Translations under genes and position numbers: made by a program | The notes under the pieces: generated by a model | Seen by the model: only the letters and a program-made list of their open reading frames with translations | Databases searched by the model: none | What the model was told of the DNA's origin: nothing | Part shown: in pieces, positions 7,030 through 13,691 of the stretch | How positions within the stretch are numbered: the stretch's first letter is position 1 | Layout of the letters: every line of letters starts with the position of its first letter | Virus record (IMG/VR): IMGVR_UViG_3300037497_000094 | Location: 1-29,313 of that record | Direction: 5' to 3' (one strand) | Length of the DNA: 29,313 nucleotides | Source: a virus

Positions 7030-8006
7030 CGCTTGTCTCCGGTCTTATATTCAATGTTCTCGATGCAATTGAACGCATAATAAAAATTTTCGACATCAAA
7101 ATCACCAATCCCCTCTTTTATCAGCTGCTTGATGAGACCCATCTTATCAACTGTTGGTTTGAATGAAGAGATCAGGTGATCGACTTGTGACGCTTGTGTT
7201 GCAGATAACATAGACCCGTCAAGATACACTAAGTCCCAGTTACGTTTTACGTCTGACCAACTGTCAACGATTCGCTTGTACATCGTTGACTCATCTAAAT
7301 GAGAATGAGCATAGTCATGTACGTCTTGTAACAAGATCTCTTGTTCTAACCCAAGAAATGGAAACCTTTTTGCGACAGTCTTAAACCCAAGTCCCTGTAT
7401 TCCAGGAACATTGTCGCCGGGATCTCCACACAATGCTTTTGCGATCGCAAAGTTCTTTGCAGTTACCCTAAATTCGTCTAAAACATCAGGTTCCATGACG
7501 TATGTTTTTTTGTGTAAGCTATAGATCTTTGTCTTATCATCCAACAACTGATACAGATCTTTATCTGACGATGCAATCACTTTATGAACAGCTCTCATCG
7601 GTCCGCGTGATAGGTATGCAACGACGTCATCTCCTTCACAATCTGAAACGTAGATCTGACAAATAGGCACACATTTTAACATGCCAAGGAGCGCAATGAT
7701 CTGATGTTTTCTATTTTCGTCAGTGTCTGGGATGTCGTCAGCGTAGAATCGATTCAATTTTTCTGGTCTTCTGTTCAACTTGTACTCTGGGTACAACTTT
7801 CGACGACGAGAGCTTCCCCCTCCCTCCCAACACACATAGACTGCACTTGGTTGTTGTTCTAAAACAAGTCGCCGCAGCGTCTTCAAAAATCCAATGCTAC
7901 CACCCATCTGATAGCCATGAGACGACATGGTGGGATACGCTGCCCAACTGCGCACGAACGCGTTCATCGCATCCACAATCAACACCGGACGCTGTTGTAT
8001 TGACAT
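7026..8006 (-). CDS. 5'-3' exonuclease / flap endonuclease (T4 RNase H-like, FEN family)
   Basis: Removes RNA primers and 5' flaps during lagging-strand synthesis. 326 residues with the metal-ligand series of the family: D12 in LIVDAMNAF, the acidic cluster DCEGDD at 122-127, SSDKD at 146-150, and GDPGDNVPGIQGLGFKT at 194-210, which carries D195, D198 and the helix-hairpin-helix DNA-binding motif. The RRRKLYPEYK segment near 67-76 corresponds to the helical arch entry. The length suits a stand-alone phage enzyme, as in T4 Rnh or T5 D15. It could serve as the exonuclease partner for the short polymerase encoded upstream. The ATG at 8006 lacks a clear ribosome site. It is four-base coupled to the helicase gene. 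Confidence 0.93.
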   Translation of the reverse strand: MSIQQRPVLIVDAMNAFVRSWAAYPTMSSHGYQMGGSIGFLKTLRRLVLEQQPSAVYVCWEGGGSSRRRKLYPEYKLNRRPEKLNRFYADDIPDTDENRKHQIIALLGMLKCVPICQIYVSDCEGDDVVAYLSRGPMRAVHKVIASSDKDLYQLLDDKTKIYSLHKKTYVMEPDVLDEFRVTAKNFAIAKALCGDPGDNVPGIQGLGFKTVAKRFPFLGLEQEILLQDVHDYAHSHLDESTMYKRIVDSWSDVKRNWDLVYLDGSMLSATQASQVDHLISSFKPTVDKMGLIKQLIKEGIGDFDVENFYYAFNCIENIEYKTGDKR

Positions 8007-8046
8007 GTCAGTTACATTAATCTATGTCTGACAAGCTGTTCAGAAA

Positions 8047-8568
8047 TCAGGCTTTTCGACCATTTTCAGGCATGTCTAAGATCATGATTCTACCAAACGT
8101 CACCTGTGGAGCACCTTCTTCAATATCAAATGTTGCCACGATCTTTACGTAATCATTCGTTTGAAGGCTATCTTCATAAACCACAAATCCCCCACCACAC
8201 TTGAGGACACCAATTTGTCGAGAAGCTATGTCAAGTTGTCCTTCAATTGGATCTACTGGAGAAAACAACACTGTCGCCTGAAGAACACAACATAAATCGG
8301 GTGAAGCATAAACTTTCACCTCATGTCGTATAGCTCTACCGTTCTTACTAAACGTAAGCTCTTGTAGTTTGTTAACACAATCGACCATCGCTTCAATGAG
8401 CGTTTCATACCATTCACGAACAGTTCCGGTAAACCTTGGTCCATGTTGTTCACCTTCTTTTAACTTACCTTTTGCCTTGAGATCTTTGACAATAGCATCC
8501 ATCACCTCACCGGTGTTCTTGTTGACAAATTTACCGGGAAACCGCGACCAATACATCGTTATGTCCAT
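8047..8568 (-). CDS. Hypothetical protein, 173 aa, in the replication cluster
   Basis: I do not recognise a family. It begins MDITMYWSRFPGKFVN and contains about 50 polar residues followed by a mostly beta-like C-terminal half with alternating hydrophobics (VKVYASPDLCCVLQATVLF; ASRQIGVLKCGGGFVVYED). No catalytic motif, membrane segment or signal peptide is visible. I chose ATG 8568 because GAGGTGA lies directly upstream and overlaps the dUTPase stop; the longer reading from 8601 would place that site inside the gene. Its position between dUTPase and the 5'-3' exonuclease suggests a replication-phase or nucleotide-related role, which is guilt by association only. Confidence 0.75.
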   Translation of the reverse strand: MDITMYWSRFPGKFVNKNTGEVMDAIVKDLKAKGKLKEGEQHGPRFTGTVREWYETLIEAMVDCVNKLQELTFSKNGRAIRHEVKVYASPDLCCVLQATVLFSPVDPIEGQLDIASRQIGVLKCGGGFVVYEDSLQTNDYVKIVATFDIEEGAPQVTFGRIMILDMPENGRKA

Positions 8569-8572
8569 GATA

Positions 8573-9007
8573 TCACCTCTTTCCTGTCGAACCAAATCCA
8601 CCGACCGACCTCAACGTTTCAGACAGGCTCTCAACGATCTCAAACGTAGCACGAGAAACTGGTGCAAAGACGAGTTGGGCGATGCGATCGCCCTCACAAA
8701 TCGTTACAGGATTCATTCCCAAGTTGATCAACAATACTTTGACTTCACCCCGAAAGTCACTGTCAATCGTGCCCGGAGCGTTCAGCACCGTCAGTCCATC
8801 TCTAACTGCTAAGCCAGACCGAGGCCTGACCTGACACTCGTGGCCCTCAGGAAGCTCGAGATAAATTCCCGTTGAGATTAGGTGGCGTTCACCAGGTCTG
8901 AGGATACAATATTCTGTTGAACAGACATCAGCGCCAGCCGAACCAGGCGTCTGATACGTTGGGATGTTCTTTGTGTACTCTAGTTTGACGTTGATAACAT
9001 CATTCAT
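8573..9007 (-). CDS. dut: dUTP pyrophosphatase (trimeric dUTPase)
   Basis: Hydrolyses dUTP to dUMP and pyrophosphate, keeping uracil out of DNA and supplying dUMP to thymidylate synthase. 144 residues, the usual trimeric length, with all five motifs: PGSAGADV (21-28), RPRSGLA (61-67), LNAPGTIDSDFRGEV (75-89; catalytic D82), GDRIAQLVF (106-114) and the C-terminal RSVGGFGSTG (133-142), which closes over the active site. Start ATG 9007 has GAGGTG seven bases upstream, inside the end of the recombinase gene, which it overlaps by eight bases. Cytosolic, working with NrdJ and ThyX encoded downstream. Confidence 0.96.
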   Translation of the reverse strand: MNDVINVKLEYTKNIPTYQTPGSAGADVCSTEYCILRPGERHLISTGIYLELPEGHECQVRPRSGLAVRDGLTVLNAPGTIDSDFRGEVKVLLINLGMNPVTICEGDRIAQLVFAPVSRATFEIVESLSETLRSVGGFGSTGKR

Positions 9008-10235
9008 CAGGTATCACCTCATCAGATTCAGACGTCTCGCCTTCATCTGATTTTTTGTCGTTGACAACTGTGTAAGCCTGATCGATGATCTTATCAACAA
9101 ACTGCTTATAAGCAGGATCTTTCATGATCTCATCGAACTTGCTCTTATTAAAACTCTTTTCGATCAACACTTCACCAGTCGTTGCATCAGAGACAGTCAA
9201 CAGTCTCCATGCAGATGTCCCGGAGATCTTTGCTTCGACTTTTGTTGAATTTCCCTTTGTGTCAACATAATCAACGAAGACTTTGTTTGATTCGCAGTAT
9301 GAACGAACTTCATCAAAGATGTATTCATGCTCTACGATGCCCTTTCCAAAGATGATATCGAACTCATGCTTACGAAACGGCGCTTCAACCTTATTCTTTT
9401 TGATCGTAAAGATGACATGGATCCCAATGATGTTACCCGTCTTTGGATCTTTGACTTGCGTACCGGAACTCAAACGAATCCTGACGCTTGCATGAAATGG
9501 GATAGCCTTCCCACCTGGGGTTATCTGAGGATCACCATGCATCACACCGATGGCGTCCCTGAGTTGGTTCAAGCACAGCAACGTAACGTTATTTTGACCC
9601 ACCACACCGGTGATCTTACGCATTCCCTTACTGATCACGCGAGCCTGAAGACCCATCGTTGAATCTTCATAGTCACCGTTTAGTTCTGCCAATGGCGACG
9701 TGGCGGCAACTGAATCCCATATGACGACGACAGGCACGTCTTTTTTCAGTGCTTTCGCTTTAAGGATCGTGTCCTCAATTGCCTTGAAGACGTGTTCTGT
9801 TGCGTGCATATCCATATAGACGAATCCACGTTTGATGTTGATCCCCATCTGACCAAGCTTCTGGATGGGTGTGGCGTTCTCTGTATCTACGTAAACAACT
9901 ATGCCACCCATCGCTTGGGCATTGGCTGCGGCATGATATGCGAGGTGGGACTTACCGATAGATGGTGGTCCTGCGATCTCGATGATCCGACCTTCAGGAT
10001 AACCACCCCCAGCTGCATTCCTGATCGCATAATTGAGTTGAATTGATCCGGTGTCTAGCCAACGTTTGACAACGGTCGGTGCTTCAGTTTCAGCAAGATT
10101 GTACGCAACGCGCATTCCGAACTCTTTATTGACGTCGCGTATCAAAGAGGCAGTGAGATCATCGATCTCACTGCCACCCTTACTCGACTTAGTCGAAACG
10201 TCGGCTGCGGTGACTTTATTCGCCGCTTTTGCCAT
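9000..10235 (-). CDS. RecA/UvsX-type recombinase
   Basis: Strand-exchange recombinase for recombination-dependent replication and repair. 411 residues: an N-terminal polar region, then an ATPase core with Walker A GPPSIGKS at 89-96, the catalytic Glu E119 in YVDTENA, and Walker B VVVIWDS with D174. The L2-like segment around NQLRDAIGVMHGDP and ITPGGKAIPFH binds DNA. The C-terminus is strongly acidic (SDEGETSESDE), as in RecA/UvsX tails that tune DNA access. Start ATG 10235 has a strong AAGGAG site seven to eight bases upstream, in the gap after the SSB gene. Adjacent to SSB and dUTPase, as expected for a recombination-replication cluster. The choice between the labels RecA and UvsX is nominal. 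Confidence 0.95.
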   Translation of the reverse strand: MAKAANKVTAADVSTKSSKGGSEIDDLTASLIRDVNKEFGMRVAYNLAETEAPTVVKRWLDTGSIQLNYAIRNAAGGGYPEGRIIEIAGPPSIGKSHLAYHAAANAQAMGGIVVYVDTENATPIQKLGQMGINIKRGFVYMDMHATEHVFKAIEDTILKAKALKKDVPVVVIWDSVAATSPLAELNGDYEDSTMGLQARVISKGMRKITGVVGQNNVTLLCLNQLRDAIGVMHGDPQITPGGKAIPFHASVRIRLSSGTQVKDPKTGNIIGIHVIFTIKKNKVEAPFRKHEFDIIFGKGIVEHEYIFDEVRSYCESNKVFVDYVDTKGNSTKVEAKISGTSAWRLLTVSDATTGEVLIEKSFNKSKFDEIMKDPAYKQFVDKIIDQAYTVVNDKKSDEGETSESDEVIPDE

Positions 10236-10246
10236 TGTTTATCTCC

Positions 10247-11131
10247 TTACTCGTCGTCTTTCATCAGTTCAGCAAACGCATCATCAAGGCTCTTTTTTTC
10301 AACTGGTGTCTCGCTATCAACATCAGATGCTTTCTTTGCCTTAGGCTTTGCACCCTTCTCGGGCTTCACTGTTGACACATCAAGCTTGACATCACTCTTG
10401 ACCTCATTGACAAGCTTATCAAGCTCATCATCACCATGAACGGGACCCTTGCTTGTGCCATCGCCGGATGTTGCTTCACCACCGCTCAACCAATTGTTGA
10501 GGATTGTTTCAATCTCCTGCGTTGATTTCAAACGATACATGTCGTCAAGGTTTGGCACGCCTTCCAACCAGGCTTGTGCCTGCTTCGAATCATCTGACAG
10601 TTTGGTTGGTCTACGGGCAGCATCAACGGTCGTGTCCATGAACTGCTTCCCTGGCGCTTGTGACAGCGTTACCTTGAGATCAAATCCCTCAAGAGGATCG
10701 AGGATGTCACCGATCTCTTCTTCGGTGAAGAAACCAAGCAAACGTTGGTAGACCAACTTGCCGAACGACCATACCTGAACGCCCTTATCTTCTTGACCCC
10801 TGATCACAACGGGCATGTATGCCCTCATCTTGGGTTGTAGTTTCTTTGCGACCAGACGGTCGTCTGGTTTACCTGAACTGTAAAGCTTTCGAATCAGATC
10901 GTTGATGGGATCTGGTTTTCCAAACTGGTGTGGTGCCAAGATGCCCGGGTTATTTCCGATGTAATAGAACCACTTCTCAAGAAATGGCATCCCGTCGGGG
11001 GCACTCTTCCACGGAAGACCCCTCACCTTGTGTTCTCCAACGGGTGGTTTCCACAGTTGGATTGATGAATTCTTTCGAAGACCGCTTAATTCCTGAACGC
11101 GTCTCCTGATCGCTTCTAAATCGATTGCCAT
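10247..11131 (-). CDS. Single-stranded DNA-binding protein, T4 gp32-like
   Basis: Coats single-stranded DNA at the fork and recruits replication proteins. 294 residues. The N-terminal basic segment (IRRRVQELSGLRKN) resembles the cooperative-binding region of gp32. The middle has aromatic-rich strands (FLEKWFYYIGN, VQVWSFGKLVYQRLLGFF) typical of the gp32 OB-fold core. The C-terminus is a long Lys/Asp linker ending in an acidic tip, DDAFAELMKDDE, the protein-interaction tail of phage SSBs. No zinc-binding Cys cluster is visible, unlike T4 gp32. Start ATG 11131 has GGAG nine bases upstream in a purine-rich leader that may be its own translational operator. It heads the SSB-RecA-dUTPase run. Confidence 0.88.
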   Translation of the reverse strand: MAIDLEAIRRRVQELSGLRKNSSIQLWKPPVGEHKVRGLPWKSAPDGMPFLEKWFYYIGNNPGILAPHQFGKPDPINDLIRKLYSSGKPDDRLVAKKLQPKMRAYMPVVIRGQEDKGVQVWSFGKLVYQRLLGFFTEEEIGDILDPLEGFDLKVTLSQAPGKQFMDTTVDAARRPTKLSDDSKQAQAWLEGVPNLDDMYRLKSTQEIETILNNWLSGGEATSGDGTSKGPVHGDDELDKLVNEVKSDVKLDVSTVKPEKGAKPKAKKASDVDSETPVEKKSLDDAFAELMKDDE

Positions 11132-11245
11132 GATAATATTCTCCTATTTCCGTTTTCCTATTTCTCACATATAGAACGGACGTTCCACCATGGAACAGTC
11201 TGATCATAATGCCAGAGTTCTAAAAGTTCAACGCACAACTAGACG
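11132..11245 (-). promoter_or_regulatory. SSB mRNA leader with hairpin and repeated purine words (candidate autogenous operator)
   Basis: The 114-base gap before the SSB gene is the longest in the window. On the coding strand it has a hairpin with six-base arms (11182-11187 and 11191-11196, loop of three), then two copies of GAAATAGGA 14 bases apart (11142-11150 and 11156-11164), the second overlapping the GGAG ribosome site. T4 gp32 represses its own mRNA by binding cooperatively from an upstream structured element into an unstructured leader over the ribosome site; the layout here is similar. That is inference: no binding data, and the pairing was only judged by eye. Confidence 0.4.
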
Positions 11246-11479
11246 TTAGCGTCTATGGCGTTTTTTGTTCTTTTTACGTCCAAGCTTGTCAGGATCCATT
11301 CCCAGCGGAGCAACATAACCCGCGACAGATCCACAACCTGAAAACTCATTGACTTCTTCAGTTCCTTCATCATCTTTATCCTCGTCCGAATCCGTTGGTG
11401 ACAACAGCTGTTGCGGGACCCTTGCAAGGTGCGCTTCTGCCAGTGCCAATTTTATGTACCTCACGAGCAAGTTGCTCAT
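11246..11479 (-). CDS. Small protein with candidate capsid-targeting N-terminus, 77 aa
   Basis: Function unknown. The N-terminus MSNLLVRYIKLALAEAHL is an amphipathic helix in which L13-A14-E15 followed by Ala fits the (I/L)-x-E prohead protease rule, as in the other small proteins of this window. A highly acidic middle (DSDEDKDDEGTEEVNEF) leads to SGCGSVAGYVAPLG, a Gly-rich motif followed by a very basic C-terminus (KLGRKKNKKRHRR). The SG-G-VAG-PLG pattern is one I recall from small phage proteins of unknown role. The ATG at 11479 has no evident ribosome site; the 56 bases upstream are AT-rich. Confidence 0.68.
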   Translation of the reverse strand: MSNLLVRYIKLALAEAHLARVPQQLLSPTDSDEDKDDEGTEEVNEFSGCGSVAGYVAPLGMDPDKLGRKKNKKRHRR

Positions 11480-11535
11480 GCCAATAAATATATGACATCA
11501 AAGCAAATATGATGATTAAACATCAATTAAGTTTT

Positions 11536-11808
11536 CTAATCGGTGACTGGTTGTGTGCCAACAAAAGCATCATCAAGAGGATGACGTGTTTCAATTATGA
11601 CAAGCGTAGAACTAACGAACGGCGCTGTCGAATAATCAAAATAAGCACCCGTCTCATTAGAAGTAAACCACCCGCAGACAAACTCTTCATGATCACGCTT
11701 GCTGATGACTGTCATGTCAGGTCCGCCACTTCTCAAACGAACAACGTCACCAATCTTGACATCTCCCAACGTATATCTCTTCATAACATTATCAATTAAT
11801 CTATTCAT
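11536..11808 (-). CDS. DUF2158-like small protein (YodC type), 90 aa
   Basis: The central stretch DVKIGDVVRLRSGGPDMTV followed by CGWF matches the DUF2158 pattern (KIGDVVxLKSGGPxMTV...CxWF), a small SH3-like beta-barrel family of unknown function found in bacteria and phages. There is an extra N-terminal dozen residues before the domain and about 35 residues after it. ATG 11808 overlaps the stop of the HD-domain gene by ATGA, with AAGGGA about nine bases upstream; a second ATG at 11784 would give a shorter form starting at the domain. No catalytic residues are apparent. Its placement in the replication cluster does not define a role. Confidence 0.72.
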   Translation of the reverse strand: MNRLIDNVMKRYTLGDVKIGDVVRLRSGGPDMTVISKRDHEEFVCGWFTSNETGAYFDYSTAPFVSSTLVIIETRHPLDDAFVGTQPVTD

Positions 11809-12398
11809 GGCAACAGTCCCTTTTCTTGTTTTGTTGAAATCACGTCGGCAATGTGAACCAAGTCTGCGAGCATCGGCTCTTTCAGCTTATACGGCGCGTT
11901 TTCATCAGCATATTGACCATCATTTAGCTTGATCGCCAACAACTCATCTTGTGTCAACTTAAGACCAAAGTGTTGACATAGAAAGATGCCACGATCTGGG
12001 ACAGTCATGTACTGCATGTCCTTGTTATACGTGTATTCTTCTCCCAATTTCTCAACACGCCATGAATCTGTCTGGGCAACGTAATAATCACGTTCATGGT
12101 CACCAACTTTACCTAAATCGTGGAAAAGTGAAGCGATGATCAACGAGTCTTTAGACACTTTCCATTCAAATGCTTGTGACAGCCTCATCGCGTTGCCCAA
12201 GACCCTCAGCGAGTGATCAACTAATCCCCCTGGGAATGCACTATGGTAATCGCGCTTTGCTGAAGCAGGAGCGAGACACAACCGTTCGCCGAGCGAATCA
12301 ACCATTTTCAGGGCAACTTCTGACCTATCACCAAGTTTTTCACATAACGAACGAAACTTGTTCCAGTTTTTTTCAATTTCCTCAGGTGTCAATGACAT
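11805..12398 (-). CDS. HD-domain phosphohydrolase
   Basis: 197 residues with the HD metal-binding pattern: H62 in PGGLVDHSLRVLGN, then the HD pair in SLFHDLGKVGDHE, and a distal Asp in LVHIADVIS near residue 186. HD enzymes hydrolyse phosphoester bonds in nucleotides, cyclic nucleotides or RNA 3' ends. The region before the HD box (SAKRDYHSAFPGGLVDHS) resembles the YhaM-like and phage HD proteins, which act on nucleic acids or nucleotides, but the substrate here is not determined. It follows the DNA polymerase gene after a 32-base gap and overlaps the DUF2158-like gene. The ATG at 12398 lacks a strong ribosome site. Confidence 0.83.
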   Translation of the reverse strand: MSLTPEEIEKNWNKFRSLCEKLGDRSEVALKMVDSLGERLCLAPASAKRDYHSAFPGGLVDHSLRVLGNAMRLSQAFEWKVSKDSLIIASLFHDLGKVGDHERDYYVAQTDSWRVEKLGEEYTYNKDMQYMTVPDRGIFLCQHFGLKLTQDELLAIKLNDGQYADENAPYKLKEPMLADLVHIADVISTKQEKGLLP

Positions 12399-12430
12399 GA
12401 TGATATCTTACAGTACGTACATAACGTTGT

Positions 12431-13648
12431 TCACGACAATTGTTCTATCGTAACGGGAAACTTTTGAACGTAACCTTTGACTTGAACGTGTTTAATGTTG
12501 TGCAACTGATCTAGGTGCTTCTTTTGAACATCAAGAAACAACCCATCGTGTAAGATGAATAACGGCCTGGCGCTTGGGGCACTCTTTGCTAACATTTCAA
12601 CGATCGTTGAGAATCCCATCAATGATACGTCCACACCGGTTGATTGCGCATAATAATTGATCATGACGTGATCAAGTGGTTCATCGATCGTCACATGACG
12701 ACCGTAACGATTGACAATCTTTCCCGTTGCAATGAATTGCTGCTTGATGCGTTTTAGTAACGACTTTGTGCCAAAATACGATTTTACGCTGCGAACGAAG
12801 TCATTTAGCTCTTTTCCGCTCAATCCCAACACTTTTCCCAACGCTTGTTTTGAACTTCCATACAGCTCAGATATCACGGCGGCTTTTGCTGCTTTCCTTG
12901 TGATGTTTACACCCATCTCTCTTGCGATCATTCCATACAGATCGTGCTCTTCACACCGACGACCTGCTTCATAAAGCAAGATACGAGCTTCAAGTGCAGC
13001 AAAATCGATTGTGACTATGACACCATCATCACCATATTCTGACGAAATGATGTTTCTGTATTCCCTTTTCAACGTTTGAATGTGTGGTCCGTTGAGAACG
13101 GTCAAACGACCAGTTATAGAACCAAACCTGTCATATGTTATCGGATCAGCATATCCTCTTACGTCTGGCATGAACGTCTTTACGGTATGAACGTTACCAA
13201 CGTTAGTTGACACCAAACGTTCCCACTTGTCATGACATACCTTTGCACGTTGCAACGACCGGAGGACACCATTTCCAGGCACCCATGTGTCACGATAATA
13301 ATTCAAGGGAAGAAGCTGTTGGACGTTGGTTAGTTGATCAACGAGTTTTCTAATGAAGTCACGATGACACGATGCAGGCATCACTTTTTGCCATGGAACA
13401 GCCATTGACTTATCGGGTAACAGTGTCTCCATCATCTTTACGAATTTTTCTTGTGGACGAACATCAAACTCGACGCCAGACAATCGTAGGAGCGTGTCAA
13501 GGCACCAGTCGCTGTCAACTTTAACGTGACCACTGAGATGATATGCACCGTTAGGAACGTTTGTCAACCACGAATATTCGCCACTTCTGCTGCATAGGTT
13601 CAACTCTGTTCCCAACACACATGAATCTATACAGAAGTCAAATGACAC
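12431..13648 (-). CDS. Compact family A DNA polymerase (polymerase domain only)
   Basis: 405 residues with the palm and fingers motifs of Pol I-type polymerases: GSITGRLTVLNGPHIQ (176-191), motif A VTIDFAALEARI with metal ligand D215, motif B RKAAKAAVISELYG (251-264; R251, K255, Y263 aligned to the O helix), GRHVTIDEP near 316-324, and motif C LFILHDG with D368. Two positions depart from the usual pattern: motif C reads HDG in place of HDE, and the residue matching E. coli F762 is Ile259. There is no 3'-5' exonuclease domain and the N-terminal 170 residues are not recognised. The start is GTG at 13648 because a TAG lies upstream with no ATG between; no ribosome site is obvious. It lies directly after the baseplate genes and before an HD hydrolase. 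Polymerase identity is firm; whether it is the main replicase is unknown. Confidence 0.87.
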   Translation of the reverse strand: MSFDFCIDSCVLGTELNLCSRSGEYSWLTNVPNGAYHLSGHVKVDSDWCLDTLLRLSGVEFDVRPQEKFVKMMETLLPDKSMAVPWQKVMPASCHRDFIRKLVDQLTNVQQLLPLNYYRDTWVPGNGVLRSLQRAKVCHDKWERLVSTNVGNVHTVKTFMPDVRGYADPITYDRFGSITGRLTVLNGPHIQTLKREYRNIISSEYGDDGVIVTIDFAALEARILLYEAGRRCEEHDLYGMIAREMGVNITRKAAKAAVISELYGSSKQALGKVLGLSGKELNDFVRSVKSYFGTKSLLKRIKQQFIATGKIVNRYGRHVTIDEPLDHVMINYYAQSTGVDVSLMGFSTIVEMLAKSAPSARPLFILHDGLFLDVQKKHLDQLHNIKHVQVKGYVQKFPVTIEQLS

Positions 13649-13666
13649 GAATTGAATCGTACACTC

Positions 13667-13678
13667 AACAACGTTGTT
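13667..13678. promoter_or_regulatory. 12-base perfect palindrome upstream of the polymerase gene
   Basis: AACAACGTTGTT is perfectly self-complementary and falls in the 43-base gap between the 960-residue structural gene and the GTG of the polymerase. Its right part, AACGTTGTT, recurs at 12423-12431 in the gap after the polymerase gene. It could be a protein-binding site or simply chance in a genome rich in CAACG words. Confidence 0.25.
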
Positions 13679-13691
13679 CTACAAACATACG

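Noticed and set aside
8006-8033. Inverted repeat TGTCAG/CTGACA upstream of the exonuclease gene
   Set aside because: Only six base pairs with a 16-base loop; too weak to claim as a hairpin or operator.
11480-11535. T4-like late promoter TATAAATA near AATAAATATA
   Set aside because: The similar sequence reads on the plus strand, away from every gene here; the minus-strand reading does not match the consensus.
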